Assembly (NCBI GenBank): GCA_018340805.1
Contig: JACMZG010000042.1
Span: forward strand, 185,622 to 249,621
Direction: 5' to 3'
DNA length: 64,000 nt
DNA from: Microvelia longipes
Lineage: Eukaryota > Arthropoda > Insecta > Hemiptera > Veliidae
The position numbers and the translations under genes were made by a program. Shown one piece after another: positions 54,301 to 56,580 of the stretch; position 1 is the stretch's first letter; each line of letters starts with the position of its first letter. Below the pieces are notes generated by a model, which saw only the letters and a list, made by a program, of their open reading frames with translations, made no database searches and had not been told where the DNA came from.

Positions 54301-54581
54301 CAAAACTTATGCAAGCACCTCATTTCAAAAATTTTAATCCAATTTATATGAAATAAGTTTTTCCCCGTTTAAAATTTATGTCTTAGTGACCCTATTTGTA
54401 ACAAGTATTTGTAAACTTAAACATATAAAATTGTCTATCTATCTATATAGTTTAAAATGATATTTTAGTGTAATTTAGTTTGGTTCAAACTAATTTTGAT
54501 TATATTTCAGAATCGAGCATATTCACAGTGGAAGGCGTTCACATGCTACCTGAAAACCGTGCTCCCGGTTTGAAAACATGA
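16297..54581 (+). CDS. Eip63E: PFTAIRE cyclin-dependent kinase (Eip63E / CDK14 type), spliced gene
   Basis: Serine/threonine kinase of the PFTAIRE branch of CDKs; in flies and vertebrates this kinase works with cyclin Y at the plasma membrane. Exons in order: 16297-16434, 27787-27813, 31753-31776 (these three inferred by phase), 33729-33943, 44077-44181, 47052-47213, 49712-49898, 51189-51403, 52185-52349, 53635-53728, 54511-54581. All listed junctions have AG/GT and matching phases. Motifs visible: GEGSYATV glycine loop, VALK lysine, PFTAIRE helix, HRDVKPQN catalytic loop, [20 protein letters not shown] activation segment, and [14 protein letters not shown] end of the C-lobe (readable only across frames). 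The start codon was not found and is probably outside the window or in an unseen 5' exon. The exon at 53635 contains three surplus bases that break the frame. The assignment to this subfamily is firm; the N-terminal exons are less so. Confidence 0.9.
16435..16672. other. Intron start with hairpin-like words
   Basis: AAGACGTAGCCGAGAGAATT (16499) and CTGAGGCGTAGCTGAAGAG (16564) are variants of the GGCGTAGCC hairpin word of repeat F. Otherwise no feature. Confidence 0.4.
16673..16775 (+). repeat. Dispersed repeat E, copy 1
   Basis: AATCAGCTACCGTTGATACT, GGCATAACGCCATCATCAGC and CCTCGAGCTCTCAACTGAT. The reverse complement is found at 22608-22712 with about 15% difference by eye. Confidence 0.8.
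16794..17082. mobile_element. MITE family T, full copy
   Basis: Starts CCATAGAGATATTATTAGTAGA and ends with a TCTAGTATATACCTTTATGG block, imperfect inverted termini. The interior shares CACAGAGTCCCCGGGAGCC and TTTCAGCCTCTCAATG with the copies at 61448-61767, 24518-24604 and 60046-60143. In this copy the right end is extended into a long hairpin (17034-17079). Confidence 0.8.
17034..17079. repeat. Long near-perfect hairpin at the MITE-T right end
   Basis: AAAGGTATATACTAGAGGGG and its complement CCCCTCTAGTATATACCTTT are separated by only six bases (GCATAG). It joins a duplicated, inverted copy of the element's right terminus. Confidence 0.9.
17083..18574. other. No recognisable gene
   Basis: AT-rich DNA with many TTATAA / AACTTATTA words around 17280-17560 that suggest degenerate simple sequence. 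A short word, TTTTGGCGTTTTGG, lies at 17731. No supported exon. Confidence 0.35.
18575..18790 (+). repeat. Dispersed repeat F with serial hairpins
   Basis: Made of consecutive hairpin-like modules: CTCCCTCGGCTTTGCCTCGG, AAATCCCTCGGC...GGGATTT, and GTTCCCGCTTACGTTCGG followed by GCTTACGCCTTAGGAACC. An inverted copy is at 19545-19725 and a + strand fragment at 57890-58030 (shared TTAGGAACCAACTAATTGCT and ATAATAGCATTCTTACTCCC). Confidence 0.8.
18650..18676. other. Hairpin motif with 7-bp outer stem
   Basis: AAATCCC (18650-18656) pairs with GGGATTT (18670-18676). On the minus strand the interior is GAAGCGAAGCCGA, that is, a GCGAAGC mini-hairpin flanked by GA on each side, as in the hairpins of repeat R but with an unrelated outer stem. 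Confidence 0.75.
18800..18960 (+). repeat. Dispersed repeat G, copy 1
   Basis: AACCTGCGTTTCGCGTCTTT, GGGAAGGTAAGTTTTTC, CTATTTCTCTATCTTA and ATGGGGTCATTAAAGTTCC. Related copies are at 31845-32009 (-) and 32196-32480 (+). Each holds a consensus splice donor-like GGTAAGTTT at the same place. Confidence 0.7.
18961..19544. other. No recognisable gene
   Basis: AT-rich, no exon or repeat placed. Confidence 0.3.
19545..19725 (-). repeat. Dispersed repeat F, inverted copy
   Basis: Complement of the 18575-18790 modules: AAGCGTAAGCCGAGGGG, GGTTCCTGAGGAGAACC and TTTACTCCCGAGGCGTAGCC followed by GAGGTAAA. The last is a hairpin with outer stem TTTAC/GTAAA around GGCGTAGCC, a GNA-loop word. Confidence 0.7.
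19726..20623. other. No recognisable gene
   Basis: AT-rich. Words such as ACTTGTAGCTACAAGTG (palindromic, 19767) and repeated ACAAGT/ACTTGT words up to 20240 suggest a decayed element, but no boundaries are visible. Confidence 0.35.
20624..20698. repeat. (TA)n microsatellite
   Basis: About 75 bp of alternating TA with two single-base interruptions. Open frames on both strands are repeats of I and Y codons, not genes. Confidence 0.95.
21236..21460 (+). repeat. Tandem duplication, about 140-bp unit
   Basis: GATACGCTACAACGCAGCAA / GATACGCTACAACTACATGC, ACATGCCTCGTTTTGACTCC / ACATGCCTCGTATTGATACC and TTGATTCAGC recur about 140 bp apart. A third, truncated relative (CCGGCACCATTGCATCCAAG) lies beyond the MITE insertion at 22041. 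Confidence 0.8.
21465..21906 (+). mobile_element. MITE family W, + copy
   Basis: Inverted termini TTTTTGAGGTAGTAC and GTGCTACCTCAAAAAAA. The interior, with CACTTTATTGGACCGTTTTT and TAGTACTTTTCACCTCCGAG, is found as reverse complement at 29750-30250. Non-coding. Confidence 0.85.
21907..22033. mobile_element. Fold-back element H, + copy
   Basis: Left arm TATGCCATCCGGCTGAGAAT plus GTCTTTATGTC and right arm GACATAAAGACACACTTC plus TTAGCCTTATGGCATA are inverted. The centre is the CCGAC...GTCGG hairpin at 21956-21976. It abuts MITE W here and in the inverted copy (29612-29751), so the two move or were copied as one unit. Confidence 0.85.
21956..21976. other. GNA-type hairpin motif in element H
   Basis: Read on the minus strand: CCGAC, then GAGCGAAGCGA, then GTCGG. 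The 5-bp outer stem differs from that of repeat R, whereas the 11-base interior is identical. Confidence 0.8.
22363..22572 (+). other. Short open frame, possible C-terminal exon or remnant
   Basis: The 3' part, from about 22509 after TATTTACAG, reads [20 protein letters not shown] then stop, with mixed codons unlike the flanking AT-rich DNA. The upstream part of the frame contains the hairpin word and is unlikely to be coding. I do not recognise the peptide. It could be the last exon of a + strand gene or a decayed insert; no downstream polyadenylation signal is obvious. Confidence 0.25.
22400..22419. other. GNA-type hairpin motif
   Basis: GGACTCGCTTCGCTTTGTCC; on the minus strand GGAC, AAAGCGAAGCGA, GTCC. 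It keeps the GCGAAGC core and the GGAC/GTCC stem outside any recognisable copy of repeat R. Confidence 0.7.
22608..22712 (-). repeat. Dispersed repeat E, inverted copy
   Basis: Complement of 16673-16775: GAGAGCTCGAGTGTTGCCCC, GCTGATTATGGTGTTATGCC and AAGTATAGACGGTAGCTGAT. Confidence 0.8.
22713..23289. other. No recognisable gene
   Basis: No supported exon. GGTACCCACTTAGTGGGTATC near 23151 is a short palindromic stretch. Confidence 0.3.
23290..23945. repeat. 52-bp satellite, 12 copies
   Basis: The unit contains CACTATTTCGCGAACTTAGT, TTCAGGAGTAGTTACTTCCC and GTATCGTGTCTT. The AGGAGTAGTTACTT word occurs 12 times. The middle copies are nearly identical, while the last five carry substitutions and small deletions. 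The 114-residue open frame across it is a by-product. TTCGCGAA in every unit is a palindrome (NruI-type TCGCGA core). Confidence 0.95.
23946..24451. other. No recognisable gene
   Basis: No exon or repeat placed; T-rich stretch around 24160-24370. Confidence 0.3.
24452..24512. repeat. (TA)n-(TG)n microsatellite
   Basis: CATA repeats pass into TA and then GTGTGTGTGTGTG (24497-24510). Confidence 0.95.
24518..24604 (+). mobile_element. MITE family T, 3' fragment
   Basis: GTACACAGAGCCCCTGAGAG, TTTCAGGTCTCTCAATG and CCCCCTCTAGTATATATCTC match the right half of 61448-61767. The left half is absent; the fragment begins directly after the microsatellite. Confidence 0.8.
24605..25504. other. No recognisable gene
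   Basis: GAGGTACCCCGTACTG near 24778 is a solitary end of repeat R. No supported exon; a 99-codon open frame at 25323-25622 overlaps the R end and shows no domain. Confidence 0.35.
25505..26740 (-). repeat. Dispersed repeat R, longest copy, inverted
   Basis: From GGTACGGGGTACTTCGG at the left (the 3' end) to TTTACTTTTCCTCAT-complement words near 26710 (the 5' end), with ACTCTCTAGCATAAATACAG near 26544. The total length is swollen by a fold-back insertion at 25878-26165. The hairpin core survives as GCTACGC (25571) and TTCGCTCGTC (25601) without perfect outer stems. Confidence 0.8.
25878..26165. mobile_element. Fold-back element, 135-bp arms
   Basis: AGACCAAGAGCCCAGGGGTG at the left is the complement of CACCCCTGGGCTCTTGGTCT at the right. 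The arms, 25878-26012 and 26031-26165, are equal in length and nearly identical; the spacer is 18 bp. It sits inside an inverted copy of repeat R and was therefore inserted later. Both overlapping open frames arise from the palindrome. No target duplication is evident. Confidence 0.9.
26800..27540. repeat. Degenerate short-period AAGT repeats
   Basis: Dozens of variants of CACACTTAAGTCTGAGT and its complement fill 26800-27070 and 27265-27540, separated by an A/T-rich core (27100-27260). CTTAAG and CACTTAAGTG are palindromic, so the tract has strong dyad symmetry. Confidence 0.75.
27611..27718. mobile_element. MITE family A, copy 3
   Basis: Termini ACACACCGTTAAATCAGTTG and CAACTGGTTTTACCGTGTGT. 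The interior is shorter than in copies 1 and 2. Just upstream an extra inverted terminus (CGGTGTGTTATA) makes a 25-bp perfect palindrome with this copy's left end (27594-27618). Confidence 0.85.
27787..27813 (+). CDS. Candidate 27-nt microexon of the kinase gene
   Basis: Acceptor TTAACTTTTGTTACAG and donor GTATGT bound exactly 27 bases. Spliced in phase 1 after the 16297 exon it reads DKLKRSGTI, a basic segment with a serine in a KRSGT context. Its length is a multiple of three and both flanking phases agree, so it could be included or skipped without changing the frame. Chance occurrence is possible for such a short exon. Confidence 0.5.
   Translation: MNLKGVGP
27814..28129. other. Intron, nothing recognised
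   Basis: AT-rich; TCATTCTTAATTATATTAAG and its continuation AATGAAA form a small hairpin near 28070-28095. Confidence 0.35.
28130..28612 (+). repeat. Dispersed repeat R, copy with intact hairpins
   Basis: TAGCCATGTATAAGACTAAC, TTCATCTCATTATCAGCATT, GGATCATAAAAGTTAAGCAG and GCATCGAGCGTGGTCAGTGC, then two hairpins (28484, 28545) and a GATGTACCCCGTATCCGATT end. This is the clearest view of the family's 3' end. Confidence 0.85.
28545..28563. other. GNA-type hairpin motif, reference copy
   Basis: GGACGAGCGAAGCGAGTCC. G-C, G-C, A-T and C-G stem pairs, then G-A and A-G mismatches, then GC/GC closing a GAA loop. A sister at 28484-28502 has GTGAAGC in the core and GTCT at the end. Confidence 0.8.
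28679..29178. mobile_element. Fold-back element, arms about 175 bp
   Basis: TTCAAGCTTTTGAGGAGGAA and TTCCTCCTCAAAAGCTTGAA are the outer ends, preceded and followed by TA. The inner ends are near ACAGACAAATAATTCCGT and ACGAATTATTTGTCTGT. The roughly 140-bp spacer is AT-rich with no coding signal. Flanking TA fits a Tc1/mariner-type target, but two bases are weak evidence. Confidence 0.85.
29179..29432. other. Short AT-rich spacer, no gene
   Basis: A 74-codon open frame here begins within the fold-back's right end and shows no domain. Confidence 0.35.
29433..29611. mobile_element. Near-perfect palindrome, 83-bp arms
   Basis: TACAATATTTCGCTTGTAAT at the left and ATTACAAGCGAAATATTGTA at the right. 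The arms 29433-29515 and 29529-29611 are joined by about 13 bp. The arms contain ACTACGTAGT, itself palindromic, several times. It directly abuts element H at 29612. Confidence 0.9.
29612..29751. mobile_element. Fold-back element H, inverted copy
   Basis: Reverse complement of 21907-22033 with the same central hairpin. Ends: TTCATGCCATAAAGGCTGAG and CAGCCGGATGGCATACACTA. Confidence 0.85.
29679..29699. other. GNA-type hairpin motif in element H
   Basis: CCGAC (29679-29683), GAGCGAAGCGA, GTCGG (29695-29699). Same interior as 28545-28563 with a different, fully paired 5-bp stem. Confidence 0.8.
29750..30250 (-). mobile_element. MITE family W, inverted copy
   Basis: TTTTTTGAGGTAGCACTC at the left end, ACGTACTTCCTCAAAAAAAA at the right. 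About 500 bp, longer than the 21465 copy because of extra sequence around 29770-29940. Confidence 0.85.
30251..31494. other. No gene; SINE-like B-box remnant
   Basis: 30400-30500 shares the cut-up words of the R 5' end (TTTCTCGCAAACGCCATACT). At 31395-31440 the minus strand reads GAGGTCGAGGGTTCAAATCC, a tRNA B-box-like sequence, and 31360-31385 is the inverted pair TTGTACCG / CGGTACAA. These look like decayed SINE and R pieces. Confidence 0.45.
31495..31640 (-). repeat. Dispersed repeat R, fragment
   Basis: TTTCAACTCTCTAGCATAAA, TACGATGATAACAGACACAC and GACAACTTTGCGAAAAACCA match the middle of the inverted R copies at 9430 and 26540. Confidence 0.75.
31753..31776 (+). CDS. Candidate 24-nt microexon of the kinase gene
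   Basis: Acceptor GTCCTTTCTATTTAG with a good pyrimidine tract, 24 bases, donor GTATTT. In phase 1 it reads AALGNRNA and leads in phase into [13 protein letters not shown] of the next exon. Skipping it also keeps the frame. It is supported by phase and splice sites only. Confidence 0.45.
31845..32009 (-). repeat. Dispersed repeat G, inverted copy
   Basis: On the minus strand: AACCTGCGTTTGGCTCC, GGGGAAGGTAAGTTTGCTCC, CTATTTCTCTATCTCA and TTATTCAAGATCCTTGG. It lies head to head with the + copy at 32196. Confidence 0.7.
32010..32195. promoter_or_regulatory. Possible spacer promoter between head-to-head G repeats
   Basis: Less AT-rich than its surroundings and flanked by outward-facing GGTAAGTTTG donor words, 31950 on the minus strand and 32207 on the plus strand. 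On the + strand the segment ends ACAATGGAAACCATTGAGAG directly before a donor. Its phase does not fit the next kinase exon, so if it is a first exon it is non-coding or belongs to the repeat. Speculative. Confidence 0.2.
32196..32480 (+). repeat. Dispersed repeat G, interrupted copy
   Basis: GAGAGGTAAGTTTGCCTC at the left, then an AT-rich ATAATAAGATAATAAA tract, then GATGGGGTCACTTTTCG and CTTTATTCAAGATCCTTGG as in the other copies. An 88-codon open frame spanning 32342-32608 has no recognisable domain. Confidence 0.6.
32481..33053. other. Intron, nothing recognised
   Basis: No supported exon or repeat. Confidence 0.3.
33054..33567. mobile_element. TIR element, about 510 bp
   Basis: CTTCGGTATACGGTGCACCC at the left matches the complement of GGGTGCCGTATACCGAAG at the right, followed inward by TATCGATATAT on both sides. 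The interior is A-rich, with AAAAACA words, and has no transposase. Confidence 0.75.
33729..33943 (+). CDS. Eip63E: Kinase gene exon, N-terminal region before the kinase domain
   Basis: 215 bp between TTGTTCTAG and GTTAGT. It begins with two bases completing a codon and ends after FG. It encodes 71 residues, including [20 protein letters not shown] and [11 protein letters not shown]. The join to the next exon gives RFSAFG-GDSPFGK, typical of this kinase subfamily just before the domain. The basic KPPRPK and RRRTKR stretches suggest phospho-regulated docking (in the human relative, 14-3-3 sites lie in this region). No methionine is present, so translation must start upstream. Confidence 0.85.
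34246..34359. mobile_element. 114-bp hAT-type MITE
   Basis: CAAAGAGACTAAAACTATAG at the left and its complement at the right. The flanking octamers GTTCCATG (34238-34245) and GTCCCATG (34360-34367) differ at one base, consistent with an 8-bp target duplication. Same termini as 2672-3647. The interior is a simple TTTAGTTTAG repeat. Confidence 0.85.
34368..36948. other. Intron, no gene; poly-A tract
   Basis: AT-rich, with CT-runs near 34670. An A-tract of 29 bases occupies 36271-36299, preceded by A-rich sequence; it may mark the 3' end of a + strand retroposed piece, but no body is recognised. 36300-36940 holds many CATAAGCTA / ACACATAAC words. Confidence 0.4.
36949..37010 (-). repeat. Tandem GTGATAAA tail of the LINE
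   Basis: On the minus strand GTGATAAA recurs about five times with 2-5 bp linkers, at the distal end of the element. Tails of short tandem repeats instead of poly-A are known for I-type elements. Confidence 0.75.
37106..40745 (-). pseudogene. LINE ORF2: endonuclease-reverse transcriptase-RNase H, one frameshift
   Basis: The first part (40745 to 38859, 628 codons) begins [13 protein letters not shown] and shows apurinic-type endonuclease motifs WNARGL, QETK, GDFNAHN and SDHLPI within the first 215 residues. It then reads into reverse transcriptase, with [16 protein letters not shown] and [10 protein letters not shown]. The second part (38947 to 37106, 613 codons in its open frame) overlaps it and continues with LADDYAL (catalytic Asp pair), KFLGITVD, then RNase H ([34 protein letters not shown]) and a terminal CNKCN...HILAHC zinc knuckle. 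One frameshift near 38925-38945, between motif B and the catalytic aspartates, separates them. The start ATG overlaps the ORF1 stop as ATGA. The product would cut target DNA and prime reverse transcription. Confidence 0.92.
40742..42394 (-). pseudogene. LINE ORF1: zinc-knuckle nucleic-acid-binding protein, broken
   Basis: Starts at the ATG at 42394 ([17 protein letters not shown], basic). Open pieces then follow in changing frames: 42233-42021, 42009-41680, 41660-41145 and 41068-40742. The C-terminal third has three CCHC knuckles: [27 protein letters not shown] and [17 protein letters not shown]. The second and third are split by a frame change at a run of seven A (about 41070). The middle piece (41660-41145) is well preserved and likely the RNA-binding fold. 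Frame breaks near 42.33, 42.02, 41.68, 41.19 and 41.07 kb; most lie at or beside short homopolymers. Confidence 0.85.
42421..43477. other. Intron, possibly LINE 5' leader; no gene
   Basis: AT-rich with CA-rich words (AACACAATTACACACTTG). The LINE's 5' untranslated part may extend into it, but no boundary is seen. ACTCACCGGTTTTG occurs twice in tandem at 43050-43085. Confidence 0.4.
43478..43561. repeat. Bipartite hairpin
   Basis: Outer arms AGATGCTGACAGCATT / AATGCTGTCAGCATCT and inner arms TGACGATATCCTA / TAGGATATCGTCA, separated on the right side only by an 11-bp bulge. Apical loop about 15 bp. Confidence 0.85.
44077..44181 (+). CDS. Eip63E: Kinase exon: glycine-rich loop
   Basis: 105 bp, phase 0 at both ends; acceptor GTGCTTGTTTTAG, donor GTCAGT. 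It encodes 35 residues, [20 protein letters not shown] followed by SYATVFKGF and [14 protein letters not shown] is the ATP-binding loop, with the Tyr that is an inhibitory phosphorylation site in related CDKs. The preceding 10-kb intron contains the LINE. Confidence 0.95.
44182..44439. other. Intron, nothing recognised
   Basis: TCCAAAATCCATTTC / TCTAAAATCCATTCC is a small direct repeat near 44240-44285; no coding signal. Confidence 0.35.
44440..45090 (+). mobile_element. tRNA-type SINE, family C, split by a DNA element
   Basis: The left piece ends with TTCGTGGTTGAGGTTGTTAA (A-box-like). The right piece (from about 44990) continues with CACCACAGTGGTCTGGGGTTCACATCCCAGG (words CACCACAGTGG and GGGGTTCACATCCC; B-box). 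The 51935-52085 sequence is a sister. The TIR element at 44483-44988 lies between the two boxes. Confidence 0.65.
44483..44988. mobile_element. TIR element, about 506 bp, inside SINE C
   Basis: TTAGTACGTTCACACACACT at the left and the complement of GTGTGTGTGAACATACTAA at the right. The inverted repeats continue inward with GATCCGCGTATCG / TACGATCCGCGGATC words for about 40 bp. No transposase. Confidence 0.8.
45091..45896. other. Intron, nothing recognised
   Basis: AT-rich. AAAATTCTTAGTG, GTATACACTTTTATT and related words at 45178-45235 recur at 46537-46594, a diverged direct repeat of about 57 bp. Confidence 0.4.
45910..46141 (+). mobile_element. tRNA-derived SINE, family A, youngest copy
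   Basis: Starts CTGCCTCCGTGGCCGTGATC (A-box region), has the B-box-like GGGTTCGCAGCCC near 45961, a body with ATTTCGCCAACTTTAATTAA and GGTTCCCGCAGGGTGAAT, and ends in an ATTTT-rich tail. A perfect 13-bp direct repeat, TAATGTCTGTTAA, flanks it at 45897-45909 and 46142-46154, the target duplication expected of LINE-driven retroposition. Confidence 0.93.
46155..47051. other. Intron, nothing recognised
   Basis: AT-rich with TTATTATTA simple sequence at 46320-46500. No exon. Confidence 0.35.
47052..47213 (+). CDS. Eip63E: Kinase exon: catalytic lysine and PFTAIRE helix
   Basis: 162 bp, phase 0; acceptor TTGTAATTGCAG, donor GTGAGT. 54 residues: [20 protein letters not shown] and [14 protein letters not shown] are visible, then [23 protein letters not shown] gives the ATP-anchoring lysine. 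PFTAIRE is the diagnostic cyclin-binding helix; its Glu pairs with the lysine. This motif alone fixes the subfamily. Confidence 0.97.
47260..47380 (+). repeat. Dispersed repeat R, 5' fragment
   Basis: AGGAAAAGTATTGTGTTTGT, TTCAGCTGAATTATCCGTTT and CAGGTGTTGTTAAGACCTCC as at 5740 and 51440. Confidence 0.75.
47396..48294. mobile_element. hAT-type element, interrupted and decayed
   Basis: Left end CAAAGAGACTAATCCTTAGA, right end CCTCTAAGTATTAGTCTCTT: inverted relatives of the 2672 and 34246 termini. A fold-back (47634-48061) sits inside. No matching octamers flank it, so either a boundary has decayed or the two ends belong to different copies. Confidence 0.55.
47634..48061. mobile_element. Fold-back element, 158-bp arms
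   Basis: AATAGTTGACACAATATAAT at the left and ATTATATTGTGTCAACTATT at the right. Arms 47634-47791 and 47904-48061 are equal in length and almost identical, with a 112-bp spacer. The 66-codon open frame in it comes from the palindrome. No transposase. Confidence 0.92.
48445..48598. mobile_element. MITE family A, copy 4
   Basis: GCCGTGTTATAATCAGTTGA at the left and TCAACTGACTATAACCGTAT at the right, with the family's AGCCAATGAGG and CTCAACACTATTTTCCC interior. The fourth to sixth bases of the TIR changed on both sides (TAAAA to TTATA-like), so the pairing is kept. Confidence 0.8.
48672..49057. mobile_element. Fold-back element, arms about 143 bp
   Basis: AAATAAAAACAGATTAATTA at the left pairs with TAATTAATCTGTTTTTATTT at the right. 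Arms 48672-48815 and 48915-49057; the spacer contains GCACCTTGGTATGG. AT-rich with a few mismatches. Confidence 0.85.
49058..49711. other. Intron; short direct repeats
   Basis: TCCAAAGTTTTGTG with GATAGAA recurs three to four times at 49420-49615 at about 40-bp spacing near the end. No other feature. Confidence 0.5.
49712..49898 (+). CDS. Eip63E: Kinase exon: catalytic loop and DFG
   Basis: 187 bp; acceptor TTGCCTGTTTTCAG, donor GTTAGT; ends one base into the DFG glycine. It encodes [50 protein letters not shown] and [18 protein letters not shown] holds the catalytic Asp and the Asn that binds magnesium; DFG follows. An in-frame ATG at 49607 lies in the intron and is not a start. Confidence 0.97.
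49899..50286. other. Intron, nothing recognised
   Basis: AT-rich, no feature. Confidence 0.3.
50287..50490. repeat. Short tandem repeat, about 40 bp, five units
   Basis: TTTAACTCCCTCTGCAAGCC and variants recur five times, each followed by TCGAAAG or TCAAGCAG and TTACTAATT. The CTCCCTCGGC word links it to repeat F. Confidence 0.8.
50953..50971. other. GNA-type hairpin motif in repeat R
   Basis: GGACGAGCGAAGCGAGTTC: as the reference, with one G-T wobble in the outer stem. Confidence 0.75.
50983..51001. other. GNA-type hairpin motif, covarying version
   Basis: GGATGAGCGTAGCTAATCC: stem GGAT/ATCC instead of GGAC/GTCC, so both sides of the fourth pair changed together (C-G to T-A). Loop GTA; one G-A mismatch has become an A-T pair. 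Confidence 0.8.
51189..51403 (+). CDS. Eip63E: Kinase exon: activation segment
   Basis: 215 bp; acceptor GGATTTTTTTGCAG, donor GTAGAA; phase 1 in, 0 out. 71 residues with [49 protein letters not shown] and [13 protein letters not shown]. The RPPD replaces the canonical [16 protein letters not shown] is the segment that lies over the substrate cleft. Confidence 0.97.
51404..51540 (+). repeat. Intron start containing an R 5' fragment
   Basis: GTATGAGGAAAAGAATTACA, CGTAATTATCCGTTTCAGGC and GACCTTCTGAGTGGTTTTCA match R. Open reading beyond the donor is therefore repeat sequence, not kinase. Confidence 0.7.
51541..51905 (+). mobile_element. SINE family B, headless copy
   Basis: ACGTCCTTCAGAAGGGACGT, GAGCCTGTGCGTTGTCAGGT, AAATGAAACTGGGTATAGGC and CTTCTGTCTAGATTAGATGA, as the body of 13400-13862 but in + orientation and without the tRNA-like head. 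Confidence 0.85.
51935..52085 (+). mobile_element. SINE family C, fragment
   Basis: GACACCATGGAGGTCTGAGG then TTCACATCCCAGGTTATGG (B-box-like), and a tail with ATTACTCAAATAAATGG. Sister of the 44990-45090 half. Confidence 0.6.
52185..52349 (+). CDS. Eip63E: Kinase exon: C-lobe
   Basis: 165 bp, phase 0; acceptor TTTTGTATTTGCAG, donor GTATTC. 55 residues: [31 protein letters not shown] and [19 protein letters not shown]. LGTPTxxTWxGV is the CDK-specific insert region. No stop, and phases fit both neighbours. Confidence 0.96.
52440..52760 (+). repeat. Dispersed repeat D, copy 2
   Basis: Matches 11202-11515 throughout: AATAGAGTATTTGCACAATT, GTGTAGTACAATATTCACTA and GGCATTGTATTACCTGGA. Confidence 0.85.
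52761..53347. other. Intron, nothing recognised
   Basis: CAAAGAGACTATAATATCTG at 52770 is a solitary hAT-family end. Otherwise AT-rich. Confidence 0.4.
53359..53581 (+). mobile_element. SINE family A, copy with B-box deletion
   Basis: Same head, body and tail as 45910-46141, but GGCACTGGAG joins directly to CCCGGGC, removing about 14 bp that include the B-box core. The 11-bp repeat TATTACTTTCA flanks it at 53348-53358 and 53582-53592. Confidence 0.9.
53635..53728 (+). CDS. Eip63E: Kinase exon: end of the C-lobe, frame broken
   Basis: Acceptor TATTTTTTAG and donor GTAACC bound 94 bp. In the incoming frame it reads LNPDKKDRS then a stop at 53662-53664. Read one base over after the five-A run (53647-53651) it gives [15 protein letters not shown], and after the CTCTGCC / eight-A run (53702-53709) a third frame gives KKLYELPD, all expected of this kinase. 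Total excess is three bases, so the outgoing phase is right again and the join GAT-G|AA works. Either the assembly has indel errors at homopolymers or the allele is damaged. Confidence 0.85.
53830..54170 (+). mobile_element. SINE family B, head plus different tail
   Basis: TGTAGTGGTTAAGGTACGCG (A-box), GTGGGTCAAATCCCAGC (B-box) and GGCCTCTGGGATTTTAATGA as in 13400-13862 reversed. It then diverges and ends with about five TTATC units (54136-54163). Confidence 0.8.
54511..54581 (+). CDS. Eip63E: Kinase terminal exon
   Basis: Acceptor TGATTATATTTCAG. It completes a codon (GAT GAA) and reads [19 protein letters not shown], then LKT and a stop at 54579-54581. SIFTVEGV is typical of the tail after the kinase domain. 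Beyond the run of four A at 54573-54576, one other frame stays open to a stop at 54667-54669 and another to 54701-54703, so the true C-terminus may be longer if a base is miscounted. Confidence 0.85.
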
Positions 54582-54904
54582 GACGAATGGGCTCGAGGTT
54601 CGCACCACTACCTCGGCCCTTCTTGCAACTACTGCAATTACTCTTAAACACGCTGCAAATCAAATATAAATCTTCTTATCACGTGTTAGCATTTTATTTC
54701 TAATCAAAACCGTCTGGTAAAGTGAAAATGAGGTATGGTTATAAAGGTAAGCACTGTGGTTGGCATCTCAGACAATTTAAGCCTTCTTTACTAAAAAGTC
54801 TTAAGAGAAAGCTACATAAACAGTGATAGGGGTTAGAAGTGAGACAGTTTTAGGTTTGCCAAGAACTTGAAGTTTTAGTAGATTTCTAAGTAGAATACCA
54901 TTAA

Positions 54905-54910
54905 AATAAA
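54905..54910 (+). terminator. Candidate polyadenylation signal
   Basis: AATAAA about 320 bp after the stop codon of the kinase gene, the first canonical hexamer on this strand at a plausible distance. Confidence 0.4.
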
Positions 54911-56580
54911 TGACCCTACAAATTGTTCTATGAAGTTTTAAAAAACAAAATCTGTTTTATTTTCTTAATCCCAACCCGAGACTTAGTTAAACTTTTTCTA
55001 TTTACTAATTCCTCTTTGCCCAATTTTTTTATTTTAGAAAAAGTTAAATAAGTAAAACAATTAATAGCAAAAAAAATGATAAGCTGTGAATAACCTTTTG
55101 CTAATTTAATAAACAAAATAAATAATAATAATTTACAATATCATGTTAAGCATTTGGAATAAAATCGCTGCAATATAGATTTGAGGTTCTCGCATAAGTA
55201 AAGTGCCAAAAATAAATTATAACTTTTGGACTTTTTTATTTTTAATCCCAACTTCCATAGGAAGTTGACCTTGTTGACTTTATGAAAGTTGGCATTAAAA
55301 AAACTAAACAAAACCTGCTTTATTTCTTAATGCCAATTTCCATAACCTCAACATCCATGATGCAATACAGTCTGTAATGCAGTGCAGTATTCCTTTCCTT
55401 TACAAACTATGGTACTATATTTCATTTTCACTTTATAAATTTTTAAGGTGAGTTTATAAAATACTGATTTTTTGGATCAAAATATAATTTCGATTATAAA
55501 TGATAAGACTAACTAAATTTTATTGTTGTAAGTAAAAATTCGTTTATGATAAAATTAAAAAAAATAACATACCATTTTAGATTATGTATGTAGATATATT
55601 TTTTGTTGTGTATTAATTGTTGTTACATTTGACCCAAAATTTGATCATTAGACTGTCAAGTTAAAAATTAATGTGTTAAAAAGTTAAAATTATTAGGGTC
55701 TTCGAAATGAGTTATTTTAAAACCAATGTAAATTAGTAATTTATCATTCTCACCTTGAACTATACTAAACTATTTAATTCTAAATCTATTTTCAAAAAGG
55801 AAAATCTTATAAATGAAAAAATATCTTGGCAAATTATAAAATTAATTTACAAAAAATTTATTTATTTTTATTAATTATTCTGAATTGTTCATCATAATTA
55901 TTTATTATATTGCTTTTTTATTGTATTTATATTACAATTATTTTATTTTTAATTTATTAATTTTCACATATTATAAAAAAAGAAACCCCCCACCTATTTT
56001 GCCATTTAATTTAAAATAATTTATTTAAAATTTGAGGTGCTTCCTTGAAATAAATTTTAATTAGAATTGTATTTAAAAATGTTAATATTATTTTCGATAA
56101 TGATTAATTGTTATTGTTTTATCATTGGTTTAGAAGAAAAAAATTAATAAAAATAATAATTCAACAGAGACAGCTTTTATGAAAAAGTCATGTCTATGTT
56201 TCATGATGTTTGAACATCATGTCTATATTTGAGCAAATATATAGAAAAAGAATCTTAAGTTTTTTTTCTGAGGTAGGGAGTTTAGGTTCACTTAATCACT
56301 GTTGCTCAAAAAAATGAAATGCAAAATTTGTATCTGTAAAAAGAAGAGTTTTTGTACAGCTTGCAAATATACCTTTTTTACATCTGGGAGTTCACCTATT
56401 TGTCGCGAGAATTGCTGAAGACCACATGTTTGTTTTAGTTGAGCTATTGGTCCGCTAGATGGCAACACTGTTTTAACAGTATATCATTCTTTCTGTTATC
56501 CATTTCTTGTTTCTTTACAATAAAATCAATTACATATTTGTATTTATTTAATAGAAAGTATTATTTACAATGTTTTTTAG
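54911..56580. other. No recognisable gene
   Basis: Very AT-rich. TTAATGCCAATTTCCATA and TTAATCCCAACTTCCATAG at 55240-55340 are a diverged direct repeat. No supported exon. Confidence 0.35.
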
